NCBI GenBank assembly: GCA_947568835.1
Contig: OX387606.1
Location: 10,788,001-10,852,000, forward strand
Reading direction: 5' to 3'
Origin: Protonemura montana
Taxonomy: Eukaryota > Arthropoda > Insecta > Plecoptera > Nemouridae
Length of the DNA stretch: 64,000 nt
This document shows positions 45,478 through 57,711 of this stretch, piece by piece (within the stretch, counting starts at the first letter, position 1; every line of letters begins with the position of its first letter). The notes below the pieces were generated by a model. The model ran no database searches. It was not told the origin of the DNA and worked only from the letters and a program-made list of their open reading frames with translations. Position numbers and translations under genes: made by a program.

Positions 45478-47307
45478 ATGAGGCTGAGCGCATGGCTGAT
45501 TGCGTGCGCGCTATGCCTGCTCCTGGCGGCCCCGTCGACGACCAGCCAAACGCCACAAAACAGGTGCCCCTCACTATGCAATATCGTCCCCTGTCAGCAG
45601 AGCTGCGCTCTAGAGCCTTGTGCAGCGCGACTGCGAGTTAACTGCCTCCAGACTCAGTGCCCGTTGGGCACCGTATACAACCAGAATACTGGGGCCTGCG
45701 AAGCCCCAACGTCACCACCACCTACAGTGACACACTGTCCTCCGCCAAAGATGCCAGATAGGTATGGAAGATGTGTGTGTTTGCCACCATTATTCGAAAA
45801 TACTGCAACAGGGTTGTGTGAAATACCACAACCACCGCCGCCACCGCCACCGCCGCCCCCACCCCCACCCCCGCCACCACCACCTCCACCACCACCTCCT
45901 CCATGCTATCCTCCAAGAACCAGAGACACCTACGGCAGGTGCTTGTGTTTACCCCCGTATGCCGAGAATTACTTCACGAAAGTTTGCGAACTTCCACCGC
46001 CGCCACCCCCTCCACCCCCACCTCCGCCACCACCACCACCTCCACCACCACCACCACCACCACCTCCACCCCCACCCCCACCCTGTTATTCTCCTAGAAC
46101 TAGAGACACTTACGGCAGGTGTTTGTGTTTATTGCCGTATATCGAAAACTACTTCACGAAAGTTTGCGAACTTCCCCCGCCACCACCCCCTCCACCACCA
46201 CCTCCACCACCCCCACCACCTCCACCACCTCCACCACCCCCACCTCCTCCATGCTATCCTCCTAGAACTAGAGACACTTACGGCAGGTGCTTGTGTTTAT
46301 CGCCATACGTTGAAAATTACTTTACAAAGGTTTGCGAACCACCACCACCACCACCACCACCACCACCACCACCACCACCACCCCCGCCGCCACCACCACC
46401 ACCACCACCTTGTTATCCTCCTAGAACTAGAGACACTTACGGCAGGTGTTTGTGTTTATCGCCGTATATCGAAAACTACTTCACGAAAGTTTGCGAACTT
46501 CCCCCGCCACCACCCCCTCCACCACCCCCACCACCTCCACCACCTCCACCACCCCCACCTCCTCCACCTCCTCCATGCTATCCTCCAAGAACTAGAGACA
46601 CTTACGGCAGGTGCTTGTGTTTATCGCCATACGTCGAAAATTACTTTACAAAGGTTTGCGAACCACCACCACCACCACCACCACCACCACCACCACCACC
46701 ACCCCCACCCCCGCCGCCACCACCACCACCACCACCTTGTTATCCTCCAAGAACTAGAGACACCTATGGACGATGCCTGTGTTTATCGCCATATGTCGAA
46801 AACTATTTCACAAAAGTTTGCGAACTTCCACCACCCCCGCCTCCGCCTCCACCTCCGCCTCCGCCACCGCCTCCACCTCCACCTCCACCTCCTCCTTGCA
46901 TTCCTCCAAGAACAAGAGACAGCTTCGGCAGGTGCTTGTGCATTTCGCCTTACATAGAAAATCTTTACAAACAATGCGTTCTTCCACCCCCGCCTCCGCC
47001 TCCACCCCTACCACCACCAGTGATTTGTCCGTCGCCAAAAAAAATAGACTCACGAGGATCCTGCGTCTGTCCGCCGCCGCTTTTCGAGAATCTGTATCGG
47101 CAATGCGTGGCACCACCGCCACCACCGCCACCACCCCCGCCACCACCACCGCCACCGACGCCATGCTGCAACGTGGCGCCGGCGCCATGTGCCGCCACCT
47201 CTTGCGGCCTGCGACAGGTGGGGTGCAACCCATGGTACGGGTGCAACTCATCGGGTGCGATGTCGTCGTACGCTCCGGCCTACTCCGGCGCGTACACATT
47301 GGGATAG
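45478..47307 (+). CDS. Secreted modular Cys-/polyproline protein, cluster gene 3
   Basis: 609 residues from the ATG placed directly after the acceptor (AG 45476-45477). An in-frame ATG at 45454 would add eight residues but requires a different acceptor. A signal peptide (~23 residues) precedes a short C-x3-C-x4 stretch (CPSLCNIVPCQQSC). Nine four-Cys modules follow, typified by CYPPRTRDTYGRCLC then ENYFTKVCE, each separated by a long polyproline tract. The C-terminus has a shortened Cys segment ending NPWYGC. Modules 2-3 and 4-5 are near-identical pairs about 325 bp apart, showing recent duplication. The structure suggests stiff polyproline rods joined by small disulfide knots in a secreted material. 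I know no matching family. The overlapping His-rich + frame (45764-46957) is a composition artefact. Confidence 0.85.
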   Translation: MRLSAWLIACALCLLLAAPSTTSQTPQNRCPSLCNIVPCQQSCALEPCAARLRVNCLQTQCPLGTVYNQNTGACEAPTSPPPTVTHCPPPKMPDRYGRCVCLPPLFENTATGLCEIPQPPPPPPPPPPPPPPPPPPPPPPPPCYPPRTRDTYGRCLCLPPYAENYFTKVCELPPPPPPPPPPPPPPPPPPPPPPPPPPPPPPCYSPRTRDTYGRCLCLLPYIENYFTKVCELPPPPPPPPPPPPPPPPPPPPPPPPPPCYPPRTRDTYGRCLCLSPYVENYFTKVCEPPPPPPPPPPPPPPPPPPPPPPPPCYPPRTRDTYGRCLCLSPYIENYFTKVCELPPPPPPPPPPPPPPPPPPPPPPPPPCYPPRTRDTYGRCLCLSPYVENYFTKVCEPPPPPPPPPPPPPPPPPPPPPPPPPCYPPRTRDTYGRCLCLSPYVENYFTKVCELPPPPPPPPPPPPPPPPPPPPPPPCIPPRTRDSFGRCLCISPYIENLYKQCVLPPPPPPPPLPPPVICPSPKKIDSRGSCVCPPPLFENLYRQCVAPPPPPPPPPPPPPPPTPCCNVAPAPCAATSCGLRQVGCNPWYGCNSSGAMSSYAPAYSGAYTLG

Positions 47308-47380
47308 TTTATTGGTACTGAACAGTTGGTTTTATATAATAGCAAAATAATGTGCAACGAAGTTGTTTGAGAAAAATCTC

Positions 47381-47386
47381 AATAAA
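47381..47386 (+). terminator. Polyadenylation signal, cluster gene 3
   Basis: AATAAA 74 bp after the stop, followed within 30 bp by G/T-rich sequence. Confidence 0.65.
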
Positions 47387-47419
47387 GATGAATGGCTGAT
47401 AAACGTGCAGGTGCAATGT

Positions 47420-50400
47420 GCATCATTATTTGCAGGTCATTTTTGTCATCTCTATACAGTTGAACAGGTTTATTGTTAGCTTTACCAACCTTATTGTTGA
47501 TATTTTGTTGTATTTTTGTAATATTAAGCAACAATGTGGAATCACTTTACACAAAGAATAGTGTAGACTGACATTGATGTACCCTTGCAATTAAACAAGT
47601 ATTTGTTGAAAATGCAAAATCCCATTTCCTGCCTTCCAGTCACACGTCCCGAATCCTAGATGCTGTTTGATTGTGTAAGCTAAATTTGTAAGTTATTTGA
47701 AGTGAAAATATGTTTTCAGCATTTTGCAATGCAGTGCTTCCTTCTAAATATGTTTTAGTCGATTATTTTAAATATTTTCAAAGCCCCGCGGTAATGTCAC
47801 AGTTCAGAGAGATGGAATTAGTTTTATTAGACGACCAGAAATGACCAATCAAGTATTTCCTACCACCAATATCCACTGCCAAAAAAACCAATACAAACCC
47901 TTATTGAGAAAAATGCAACAGCAGACTTGAGATTCGTTGATTTTCAAGACAGCAGGAGACAGTCAGGCAAGCAGACAAGAATGAATGGCTCGTTGAAACG
48001 AGCATCCATAAGCACGCAGGCTTGGTCACAAGTGAAGCATGAACCGCTCTCGAGCTCACATATATACTGGCTGCATGACTCTCTAGAATCTTGTAGACGA
48101 TGTGCTGACGAAGCTACGTTCCTACCCTCTGGGGCAGCCGCTGCATCTTCCACTCGTCGTACACACACACACACACACACCAGATAATCGCTGCCCCCTT
48201 CCCAACACCACACCTAACGGAACTTAGAGCTATTTCAGGGGTAGAGAGTTGTATTTGGTGAATGGATGCCATGTTTGAATCACAGGTGAGTTTAAGGATA
48301 TGTTGGTTGCGGTGTTTGAGTCAAACTGAGAGCAGATTTATCGGTTTTTTTAGACTTTAAGAGAGCATTTTGAGGGTTATCCAGTAAAACCTCAATTCCC
48401 ATTCGAAAAACTGACCATTACTTTGGAGTTTTGTGGCAAAACATCGGTAAAACCACGAACATTTGACTTTTCTGGAAAAAACATTAATTTTATCTTAATT
48501 AGTAATAGTCCCTTGTTTGTGTTGTTGGTCAAAAAATCTTATATTACAGACGCTTTTTATTCTCTTCTTATAAAATAGGTTATTCTTTCATGTGTGAAAC
48601 TCATTAGAACTTGTTCATCGCATTCCTTCAAAAGATGAATCGCTCCAGGCAACCAACGATCGCATATTTTCAATATTGCATTCAGTTATCGACCTAGTTG
48701 TGGTATTTGTCTACGATACTCCGGACAGCCAATATTTAAATGTTCTGACTCAGTTTGGTAAAAAATTGCATTTAGGTCTATATCATCTTTTGAGTTGTCA
48801 GTGCAATTTGCGTTCATATTGGTATGGCCCTTGAGTCAACAGTTTCTTCGAGATGAAACAATGTATTTTGAACTTGACTGACAAATGCCTTTGTTGTAGT
48901 AATTTTGAGTGTCAACTGGCAATCCTACCGGGTCTTTGGTGAATTTTATTTTCACAGCCTACAGCGGGTTTTGCCAGTTGTCTGAAAACTCGCAGAAGGG
49001 CAGTATTTTGGTTAATGTCATTGCAACTGGGGAGACGTTCAGAAAGTACGGTTTCACGGACGAGAGTTCGTTTATCCCTCATTTAGGCCCGTTGGGTTGA
49101 CGGCGTGGAAGGAACGAGGTGAAAAATGAAGTCTAGATGCAGCTATATATGAAGACGAGAGATCCATGACTTAATCCGTCCCTTGGTACAGGCCTCTACT
49201 ATAAAACAGCACGCAGGGAAACAGGCGGGTTAGCTGGGCGAAGGGCGGGAAAGAGTAAGCATTAATCAAACAGGATTTCAGGCTCTTTGTCTACTTTTCT
49301 CTCTGCTGATGTAGCCGAGTTCTCTAAAGCGTTCGCAGCCGAGAAAAGCCGGGACGTGCGATAAAGAATGTGCTATTTATTTTTAACACCGGCACGAAAA
49401 AAATTTAGATTCCAAAATCATCCACAAGTAGGTATGGGCGGTGAAATTTTTTACACCGTTTTTTCTTGGAGACTCTCTCTCTTACATATTTTATGCAAGT
49501 TTCCTTACGAGCATGTTAACGTAACTTATCTCTTGCACAAAAGGTTTCAAAATACTACTTGTGTAGTTGGACAAAAGACGGATCCTTAAATAAAAAAGAA
49601 TACATTTAACCATCATTTTTAACATTCTCTCCAACTCGTTTCATGAAACAAACTCCGAAGTTATTTTTCTTTGTGGTTGCAGTGTATAATAAGAAGCTCT
49701 TAATGTTAGATACCTTAATGCCACATCCGTATCGGATTGAGCTAAAACCGTAGATATGAAATAAGGTTAATAATGTGCACACTGGGGTTGGTAGGTATAA
49801 TGATATTAGGACTGGGGGGGGGGGGGGGGGGGGTGATATCTGGTTGCTGCTCGACTCATCATAATGGTTAAAGTACGTATCCTTGTCTGGAGCTAATTAC
49901 GTCAGCGACAATTCTCTGGAGATACAGGGAACGGGTTGGAACGCCACCACCACACGCACAAAAATAGGGGATGATGTTGCCTGGTTTGTCGTCGACCGAG
50001 AAATGTCAGACATCCAGAAAGTACGGAATCCCAGTTTGATATTACAGCGTATTCTCCATGCTCTAACATTTCTCAAGCCTCTACAGAAAAAAAGGTAAAA
50101 TAACGAATCTCTGCAAGGGTGTAACTGTTTTAAAAATTAGTTAAACATCCCGTTAGACTGTGATATATGCTAATCATTTCCTCTCGCAAGTATCTCATAA
50201 ATTAAACATACATTTTTAGCAAACAAAATGCAAAAAAAAATGATTGCAATGTAGACGCGTATAATTCCGTCGCTAAATACAATTACGCGAGAACTGCACC
50301 CTCTAGTCGCCGTACGTTCGACGGAATTAGATTAGCAATCAACTCGGTCTATACAGCGACTGTTTGAGCTTACAATTAAAATAGGGGCGCCTGTAGCGGC

Positions 50401-50494
50401 AGTAAACGCAACAAACAACTTGCCGGGGCGCCTGCTTGTGAGGTGCTCAGCACCGAAAAACCACAGCTGAGCGGTCGAAGAAGTTAGACCAAGT
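47420..50494. other. Intergenic, no gene seen
   Basis: AT-rich. (AC)n at 48161-48181 and a 20-G run at 49814-49833. ORFs here are short and unsupported. No fourth member of the Cys/Pro-rich cluster is visible. Confidence 0.45.
49814..49833. repeat. Poly-G run (20 bp)
   Basis: Uninterrupted G run, the second longest in the window. Its length is likely unreliable in assembly. Confidence 0.9.
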
Positions 50495-50711
50495 CGATGG
50501 TGGTGCCAGATATTTTATTGAGGCATGTGGGTGATGATGAGGTGGTGGTGCCAGGTATTTGGTTGATTTGGTGGATGATGTTTGGTGGCTGACATTTTGA
50601 TCAGGTATTTGGTGAATGATGATGCCAGGTTGGTGGTGGTGACAAGTATTTGGTTGATACATGTTGGTAATGGTGCCAATTTTGTGACGGTGTTACTATG
50701 GTGGTGGTGCG
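50495..50711. repeat. Degenerate GGT-rich minisatellite
   Basis: Imperfect repeats of a unit like ggtggtgccaggtatttggt, seen about five times with variable spacers. It keeps a minus-strand His/Pro-rich frame open (50447-50662), which I do not regard as a gene. Confidence 0.75.
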
Positions 50712-51729
50712 TGGTTTAGGAAAAGTTATTTTGGACACCGACTGAATTAAAAATAAAAAGTATTTCAGTCTTGTTTTTGTGACTTATTATTAATTTTGAG
50801 ACTTCTTAATGAGTTAACTACGTCTCATTTGAATTGGTGGAGAAATGTTCATTATTCATCACGGCAAGCAATATTTCTGGCTAATTAGCTGTCGTCCTAC
50901 AATTTCCATTCAAAAGATAGCTAAAGGGAATATTTCGCCATTTATCGAATTGGCATTCATGCTTTCAAAATGTAGAAACTTCTTTCGTAAACGCACTCAA
51001 ACCAAAAATCCTCAGGCATGAAAACAAAAACCCTCTCCGCATCTAATTTCATTCGTTCGAAAAGTCCAAACACAACCATCATTGCACCCTCGTCACACTA
51101 AAAAAATCACCACTACGCCACCCCATAAAACATTCCCACAAATTTCACATAAAATCCCATCCGCCAAATCTGACGTAGGTAGATTATTTCAAACACCATG
51201 CCACCGCCACCCGTCCAATCTACGTCACCCTCTTTGGTCACCGCTCTCGACGAGCATACGTGCCACGAATAAAAGGGCGCCGATGTCGCTCTTCGGAGCT
51301 GTTTGCACCCTCCCCCCTCCTCCCACTGCTTGGCGTCTAATCAACATGATGCAATAACGCAATGCTCATTATCGCGGAACTCTCTTCGGCGTCGGTACGC
51401 TCAACAAGCGTCGTCAGCACAGACACTGCATGCATCCCTTTATCTGTGTCGACCACCCTTGTTCATTGAACGAAGGCTTCGGTACACGAAGAGTGGGGAA
51501 CTATGGACAAGTGGGCAGGGAAACTGACTGGCAAGCTATTTTATCTTAACTCTATCGGAAGGCAAGTTACAAAAGCACTCTTTTTTCTTATAAAGGAGAA
51601 ACAATTGAGGTTTGCGCAGTTTGACAGATTGTTTTGCACAATATAGCGCAGCAAAACTAGTATATATCTGCTACAAACTTAACAATAAATTAAACTACAA
51701 ACAGACTATAAATTAAAAAATGTTTTAAA
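50712..51729. other. Intergenic, no gene seen
   Basis: AT-rich, turning moderately C-rich at 51020-51350. Two overlapping frames at 51082-51527 use unrelated codons and lack motifs. Confidence 0.4.
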
Positions 51730-51889
51730 AAACTTCCTTATTGTAAATGCATTTTACTCAATTGCCCAATTTTTATCTGTTGACACGAGTGTATCACGTG
51801 TATCATAATGTATCATGTATCTGTGTACAATTGACAAGTCTCATACCTTGACAATTGTGACAATAAAGAAATTATTATTATTATTATTA
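51730..51889 (+). mobile_element. Probable LINE 3' tail with (ATT)n end
   Basis: The stretch ends cttgacaattgtgacaataaag then (ATT)n at 51870-51889, the typical form of an arthropod non-LTR retrotransposon 3' UTR plus tail. No coding part is recognisable, and the left boundary is a guess. Confidence 0.4.
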
Positions 51890-54240
51890 CAAGAAAAAGT
51901 GTTGTACACTTATGTACCGGAACATGATGATATTTTACTCACAACCAGTGGTTGGTACATGTTGTATTATGGCTATAAAGGTCAGAGTCACTAACCCCTT
52001 TAGGAATAATTGTGAAGCAGAAGAAAACAAAAGTATTCTAACGAGATGTGCCTTCTCTTAAAACCTTCGTATAACGGATCGTAGTGTTATTCAGAACATC
52101 TCAGTTACCATTAGGTGAAGAATTGAAAATAACTAAAAGCGCAGTAGATGCATTGCATTATGCTCAAGCCAGTCACAACCATTCAGTCGCCATCCAGTTG
52201 CCATCCAGTTGCCAACCAGTTCCCAACCAGTGCAACCAGTGCAACCCGATGCCAACCAGTGCAAGTTGACCGCTCTTTGCGGTGCTGGCAGCCCTCTTGA
52301 GCTGGCAGCTGAATCTACCATCCCCTGCCATCGTCACACCTCACCACACCACCCGACACAGCAAAACGTCACGGAGTTTAACAAATTTTCCACCTCTCTG
52401 CTAATTAGTCATTTGCATAGAGTTGACCTCAAGTTTAATTAACTGCGCGATTGTGGTGTAGACATGGACGACGTACGAAAAACCGGGTTAACATACCGTA
52501 CCTCGGTTGTGCTACTTTTGAAAGTAAATTATATGACAATTTGCTAAACAGAACAAGAAATTTAATTCTGATACGACCAAAACTCAAAAGGGATGAAAAC
52601 ATATATGGTTGTTCATTGTGTGCCGCTTTTCTTGCTTTAAAAAGCGCTGCAAAACATTTTCAGGACACGATTAAGCATATACATTCTGCAAGCATGCAAT
52701 ATTTTAAATGTTATGTGCCATAAATCTAGAATTCTATTGATTCATATTGCATACTTTAAGCAGATTTATAGCGCTGTGAAACTGATTACGTCTCTTCAGT
52801 ATTATTCAACACAAAAAGCTTTTAGCGATTCTTCCAATATCGTAACTTAACAGCTTCTTAACGCTGCGTTATGACCGTCGCTTGCTGCGCCATACATTAT
52901 TTTCCAAGCAAATTGGATGGTGCATCTTTAAAGCATCTCTAAGTAAAGTTCACGCACCAGCAATTTCTTCTTAACATTTAAATGAACTTGTTCATGAAAT
53001 TAATTACGAAAAAGCTGTGCACATAATCCAATTGCCAGAGCGAGGGGAAGGGGGCAATTACCAGCACAAAGAAAACGAGGTAGCGTTCCTCCCTTATGAC
53101 GATTTAGAAGAATTACGGCTCTTCGTAAACAGCTTACTCACATTTTTACAGTTCGAAGAACATTTGCCACGATCCCTACAGTCTCAACTCTATTTTTTTT
53201 TTTGTAAAATCACAAGCTGGTTAGCATTGTGCTAGAAGAATTTTTAATAAGGTTTAGAACCTGTTTAATTGTCATTTAGAACAAAACATACTGTTTGATA
53301 ACTTTCTAATGAAAAGGGTATTTCTTTGCTTATTTATAAGAATCCTGAAAGAAAAAAGTACACTAGTACACAGTCAAATGTGTCCTAATCAAACTGAATC
53401 AAATGTTTAATGCCAAGTTATTGTAAATTAGCGCGGTTATGAAACTTCTGAAAAACCTCTTCATTCGTCTAGAAACTTCCACTATCATATAAATCTGAAC
53501 GGCGAGCAGGGATCGTTTCTAGTCTCGTTGCAGTCCCGTCCCAATCTCGCTTCCATGGGACTACGGGGCCGGGCCAATTGGCAGGCGACATGAGAGCAGG
53601 CAAGTGTAGCAAACTCGATCAACTGAGCTAAACAAAACACAGCCCATGTAACAAAAGAATAAGATTGTTCCTTTTGTTCGCGAACAATTCTTTTTGACAA
53701 GCGCCGCCGCCGGCGCTGCCGAAAGAAACTTCAGGGGAACGGACACGAGTTTCTCGACGATCCACCGCGGCCGAATCTAAGTAGACATAATTCTTCGATC
53801 ATATTTTCTTTCTTTTCCTTGCGCTATACAGTTTCATGACACTTGTACGTGTCTTATGGATAAAAATAGTTTATTTTTTGTACTAATCTTCTTCATCTCT
53901 CGCAGCGGTGCCAGAAGGCGCGCGGGTGAATGGATATCCAAAGTTTTCACAATCTCTCCAATCCGTTCCATTTTCTTCTGTATGAAACCGTCAACGAATC
54001 CAACTCCAAAAAAAAGAAGACCAAAGGAACGTGCATTCGACATGCGCTATACGTTCTATCGCAAAATAAATCAATTCCTTGCCAATCCTCTGGAAGTAGC
54101 GCGCTATCCGTGTAAAATAGCAGGTTCTTGTCGGCCATCTCGAGCTCAGGAGGGAGAGGGGCTAACAAAATCTAACACCTTGTGAACACGTCCATGCCTG
54201 TGGAGATGTTTACGTTTTGTGGGCGCCAGGCGAGGGCGAG
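51890..54240. other. Intergenic, no confirmed gene
   Basis: Contains a minisatellite (52185-52263) and a weak zinc-finger-like frame near 52560-52723. Both strands have short conflicting frames around 53480-54190. Confidence 0.4.
52185..52263. repeat. Short minisatellite, ccaaccagttg-type units
   Basis: About seven units of 9-12 bp (ccatccagttg, ccaaccagttc, caaccagtg). Confidence 0.85.
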
Positions 54241-54266
54241 GTCCCGGCCCCGGTCCCGGTCCCGGC
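54241..54266. repeat. (GGTCCC)n simple repeat
   Basis: About four imperfect cccggt units in a locally GC-rich patch. Confidence 0.8.
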
Positions 54267-57200
54267 GCGCTTGTAATGGCCCGATAACAACTTGTTCGCT
54301 CTCCCACCTCGCGAGCCGCTTCATTATGGAAGCGATTCGAACGGGAAGAAAAGCAATTTGTGGGAATTGCAACAGACAATTCGAGAGATACGAGAGGCGA
54401 GACGCTCGTCAGAACCGAGTTAACCTCGGTTAGGTTTACCAAGCTTTGGGAAGGGGGGGGTGGGGGTGCAAAGATAATAAAGAAAGCGGCGACGGAGATA
54501 CTCGGGGTACGAAATGATTTTTCCATTGATGGTATGGGCACGCCGATAGCTATTATCCGGTGTGTACGTGATGCCGAGAAAATTCTCAATTTATTCCGAG
54601 TCAACGTGATCAAATTAAAAATAAACGATCGTTAAAATTCAAAACTCAGCTAGCGCGCGAGAATTGATGACATTCGTCGTCAATTATGCAGCATAAATGA
54701 AATTGTAAAATGCTGTTGAGATGTTCAATAACCTCTTCATCATCACAACTTGACAAAGTTTCAGTGTGTATATGGTACTCTAAGAGTTATATACCTATAT
54801 CTTCACGAATTTCATCGCATCTTGATATTTCTCATCAAAACCTTTTATTATTCAATTATAATTAAAGAACATGAGTCAAGTTTTTAGTAAATGATGAACT
54901 CCTTGCTGAAAGTTATTCTGATTAATTTCATCGTTTTGTTAATCGTTCTTCGTCGAGTGCACCCAGCGCCCGGAGGAAAGGCTGAGGGGGTGGGGTACTG
55001 TTTTGCCAAGCCAGATTGCAAAACAAAAACTTTTTGAATTAGCAAGCAGGCGAGCCGGATGATTGAAAAGCAGACACTGCCAGAATGAAATGCAACTCTC
55101 GCGAATAATATGCATGAAAAGTATGAAATTAGTGGTGGAATGGCTGCATGGAATTAGACAGAAACCCGGACAACTGCTTGTCGATCAAAACGAATGAAAA
55201 TAATTTATATTTCCTTTTTCCTATTTCCTTTTTTTTCATTTAATTCATACAAAGCTATAGATATGCCAAATGATTGTGCCTATCTACCTAATAACAAGAA
55301 GGCACCGTTATTCAGTTGACTGTCGCTACTCGGCCAGGTTTTTCTTGAAATGACATCTGAGCCAAATCTAACTTAACGGCTGTCGTTGTACGCACAAAGT
55401 GGCCAAACGCACTTTTCCTTGGCATAATATGGATTAATTCCCGAACGGTATGGCAATGCCCGCTGTTTTATCATCCGGTAAACTTGGGTCCCTCGGGTCT
55501 AATGACTTCTCCCGTTTAAATTACGACCGACTCTTGTTAGTAATAATAATAATATTTCGCATGTAAATTTCCCAACGTTATTGTCAAAAAGTTTAAATTG
55601 CGTTTCCGCACATTTCGGTCGTCGGATGGTTTGGACGGATGGCTTCCGTTGAGGTAGGTATAATACACGCTAGCAAAAAAAAATCAGTAAATTAACAAAT
55701 GTTTATAAATACGAAAACGCGGTTCCATTTCCCTACAAAACATGGCAATGATAGCTACGATAAATTTCCTGTCTTCATTTTCAAACATTTTCCAAAGATT
55801 ATCTGATAAAAACACAAGATATCCGATATTGTTCCGTATAAACAAGGAATACCAGAAGCAACAACCTTCACTGTTTTCCGATACCATTCGAATTATTAAC
55901 ACAATTACGAGTTTAATTAAACAAATAGGACACAACACAAGGCGCGACCATGGCGCAATGTTATTTACTTTTTATCACCGCCACATGCCAAACGGAACGG
56001 CAGGACGGAATTAATTCCACGGCTCCAGTAGGAAACTTCTGCAAGATAGCTATGTGCTCGTGGGGCCAAGCATCGTCGCTAGACTTTCAACTAGGCCGTA
56101 CAGCGAGGATGGTCTTGGGGTTGCAGGGTTAATGGGTCCATTCCGGCAAACTGCCTCCCACGGTTCCATGCCCCCGGTCGGAGCAGTTCTCGGCTCAGGG
56201 GAAGTTCACCCGCTCCCGGTTCGCCCCGAATCTCGTGGAGGGTGGCTGGGCTCGTCGTGAACTACAACTTTACTTCCATGTGCCATCTCCGGATTATTCC
56301 CACGACGCACATAATCCATTTCTGATCACGATCTCGACTCCTTTGCGACAGAACGGCGATGTTATATATGTAGCCAGTATCTTATGGTATATGATCTGCT
56401 TTGGTTTGTTGCTATTTCCCAGAAGTTTTACTAACGGAACGTTAGAGAAATTTGTATTATCGCTCGCGACTATGACAAATAAGAACGTTGGCTGCTCTGA
56501 TAACGACTGACTTGGATCAGAAAAAATTAGTTTGCTTCCAAATAGAAATCTGTTTTGCTGGTTACGATGAAAGATGCATAAGAAAATAAATTTTCTGTGG
56601 CTTTTAAGCATAAAAAAGTCATTACTTTCGCCAAATGATGAACTTTGGGAGATATTTAGGTATCACACTGGTGGTATTATATTTTTCCATCGAAATTGCC
56701 TCCAGCTCATCAGTGACTCGCTAATGCGGAACCAAGGGCCATTATACTGGGACGAAGAGCTACGCTGCTATGATGGCTTTATTACTAATAATATATAAGA
56801 GCGTGGAACTTTTTCTTAATGGTGTTTTTTAGCCTTTTTTACTGCCAACTCAACAAGAATATTTTTTTAGAGGGTTGTCTTGATGAATATGCCGACCTTT
56901 AATGGTAAAGATTCGTAATTAGCAATAAGTCACTGGCGACGAGCACGCTATTTCCCTCCTGAGAGCTTAATGCAGCTAGATTGATGGACAGAAACTTTTC
57001 ACAGAAAATCTCAATAGCATGGCTTAAGTGGTGAGTGGAAATAGTGAAAATGCATCGAGGGAGTCTGACTGAACATGCTATAGCATTCAGTTCTGAGTAC
57101 AGCTTGATGGTATGCCACATCCATTATTTGAATTTTGAACCTCGGTAGCATGGTTCCATGGTAACAAAAAGCAGTCTTAAAATCGAGTCGAATCACTTGT

Positions 57201-57511
57201 AAGTTGTGAGGCCAAGTACTTATCTAATCACGCAATTTATCCGCAAGTTCGTGTGCTAATGGCGAGTAGTATTGTGTGTTTATTTTCTCATGAAAATCTC
57301 TCGTTCATTTTCGAACGACGTCGCGGCAGCGGAAACGGTTTCGTGGCACGAAATGCATACCAAAACTTTCCCACAATTACATCGCCGTGCAAAGCGAAGA
57401 AAGAAAACGCCTTCGGAATCCGGAAAGGGGTAAACGAATTTGACTGACAACAATCGTGCCCGCTTCACCTTTCAAAATATTAAACTGTTTTTTTTTTCCT
57501 ACTCAAGCTTT
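54267..57511. other. Intergenic, no gene seen
   Basis: AT-rich with a GC-rich block at about 56010-56250 that I cannot classify. Conflicting short frames on both strands. Confidence 0.4.
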
Positions 57512-57711
57512 ATGTTACGTTCCTTGAGCTATTCTCGTAATGAAAGATATTAATACAGACAAGCCTGTCTTTCTTATGTCCAATTAGTCGCCATTTCACG
57601 TGACAACGCCCTTGCCACTGGCGCTGGCACGCAGCAAGCAATTCCTTGTCTATTGACTGGCCAATCACACAAGTAGCACGATTTCGAAAATATCCCAGAT
57701 CGCTTTTCTCA

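Noticed and set aside
45764..46957. 397-codon His-rich + frame overlapping cluster gene 3
   Set aside because: It is the CCA-type proline repeats read one base off (CAC, His). The frame stays open because of composition. It has no signal peptide, and the Pro/Cys frame has all the structure.
53600..53640. A-box-like TTTAGCTCAGTTGATC on the minus strand
   Set aside because: No B box or acceptor pairing at the proper distance, so I do not call a tRNA or SINE.
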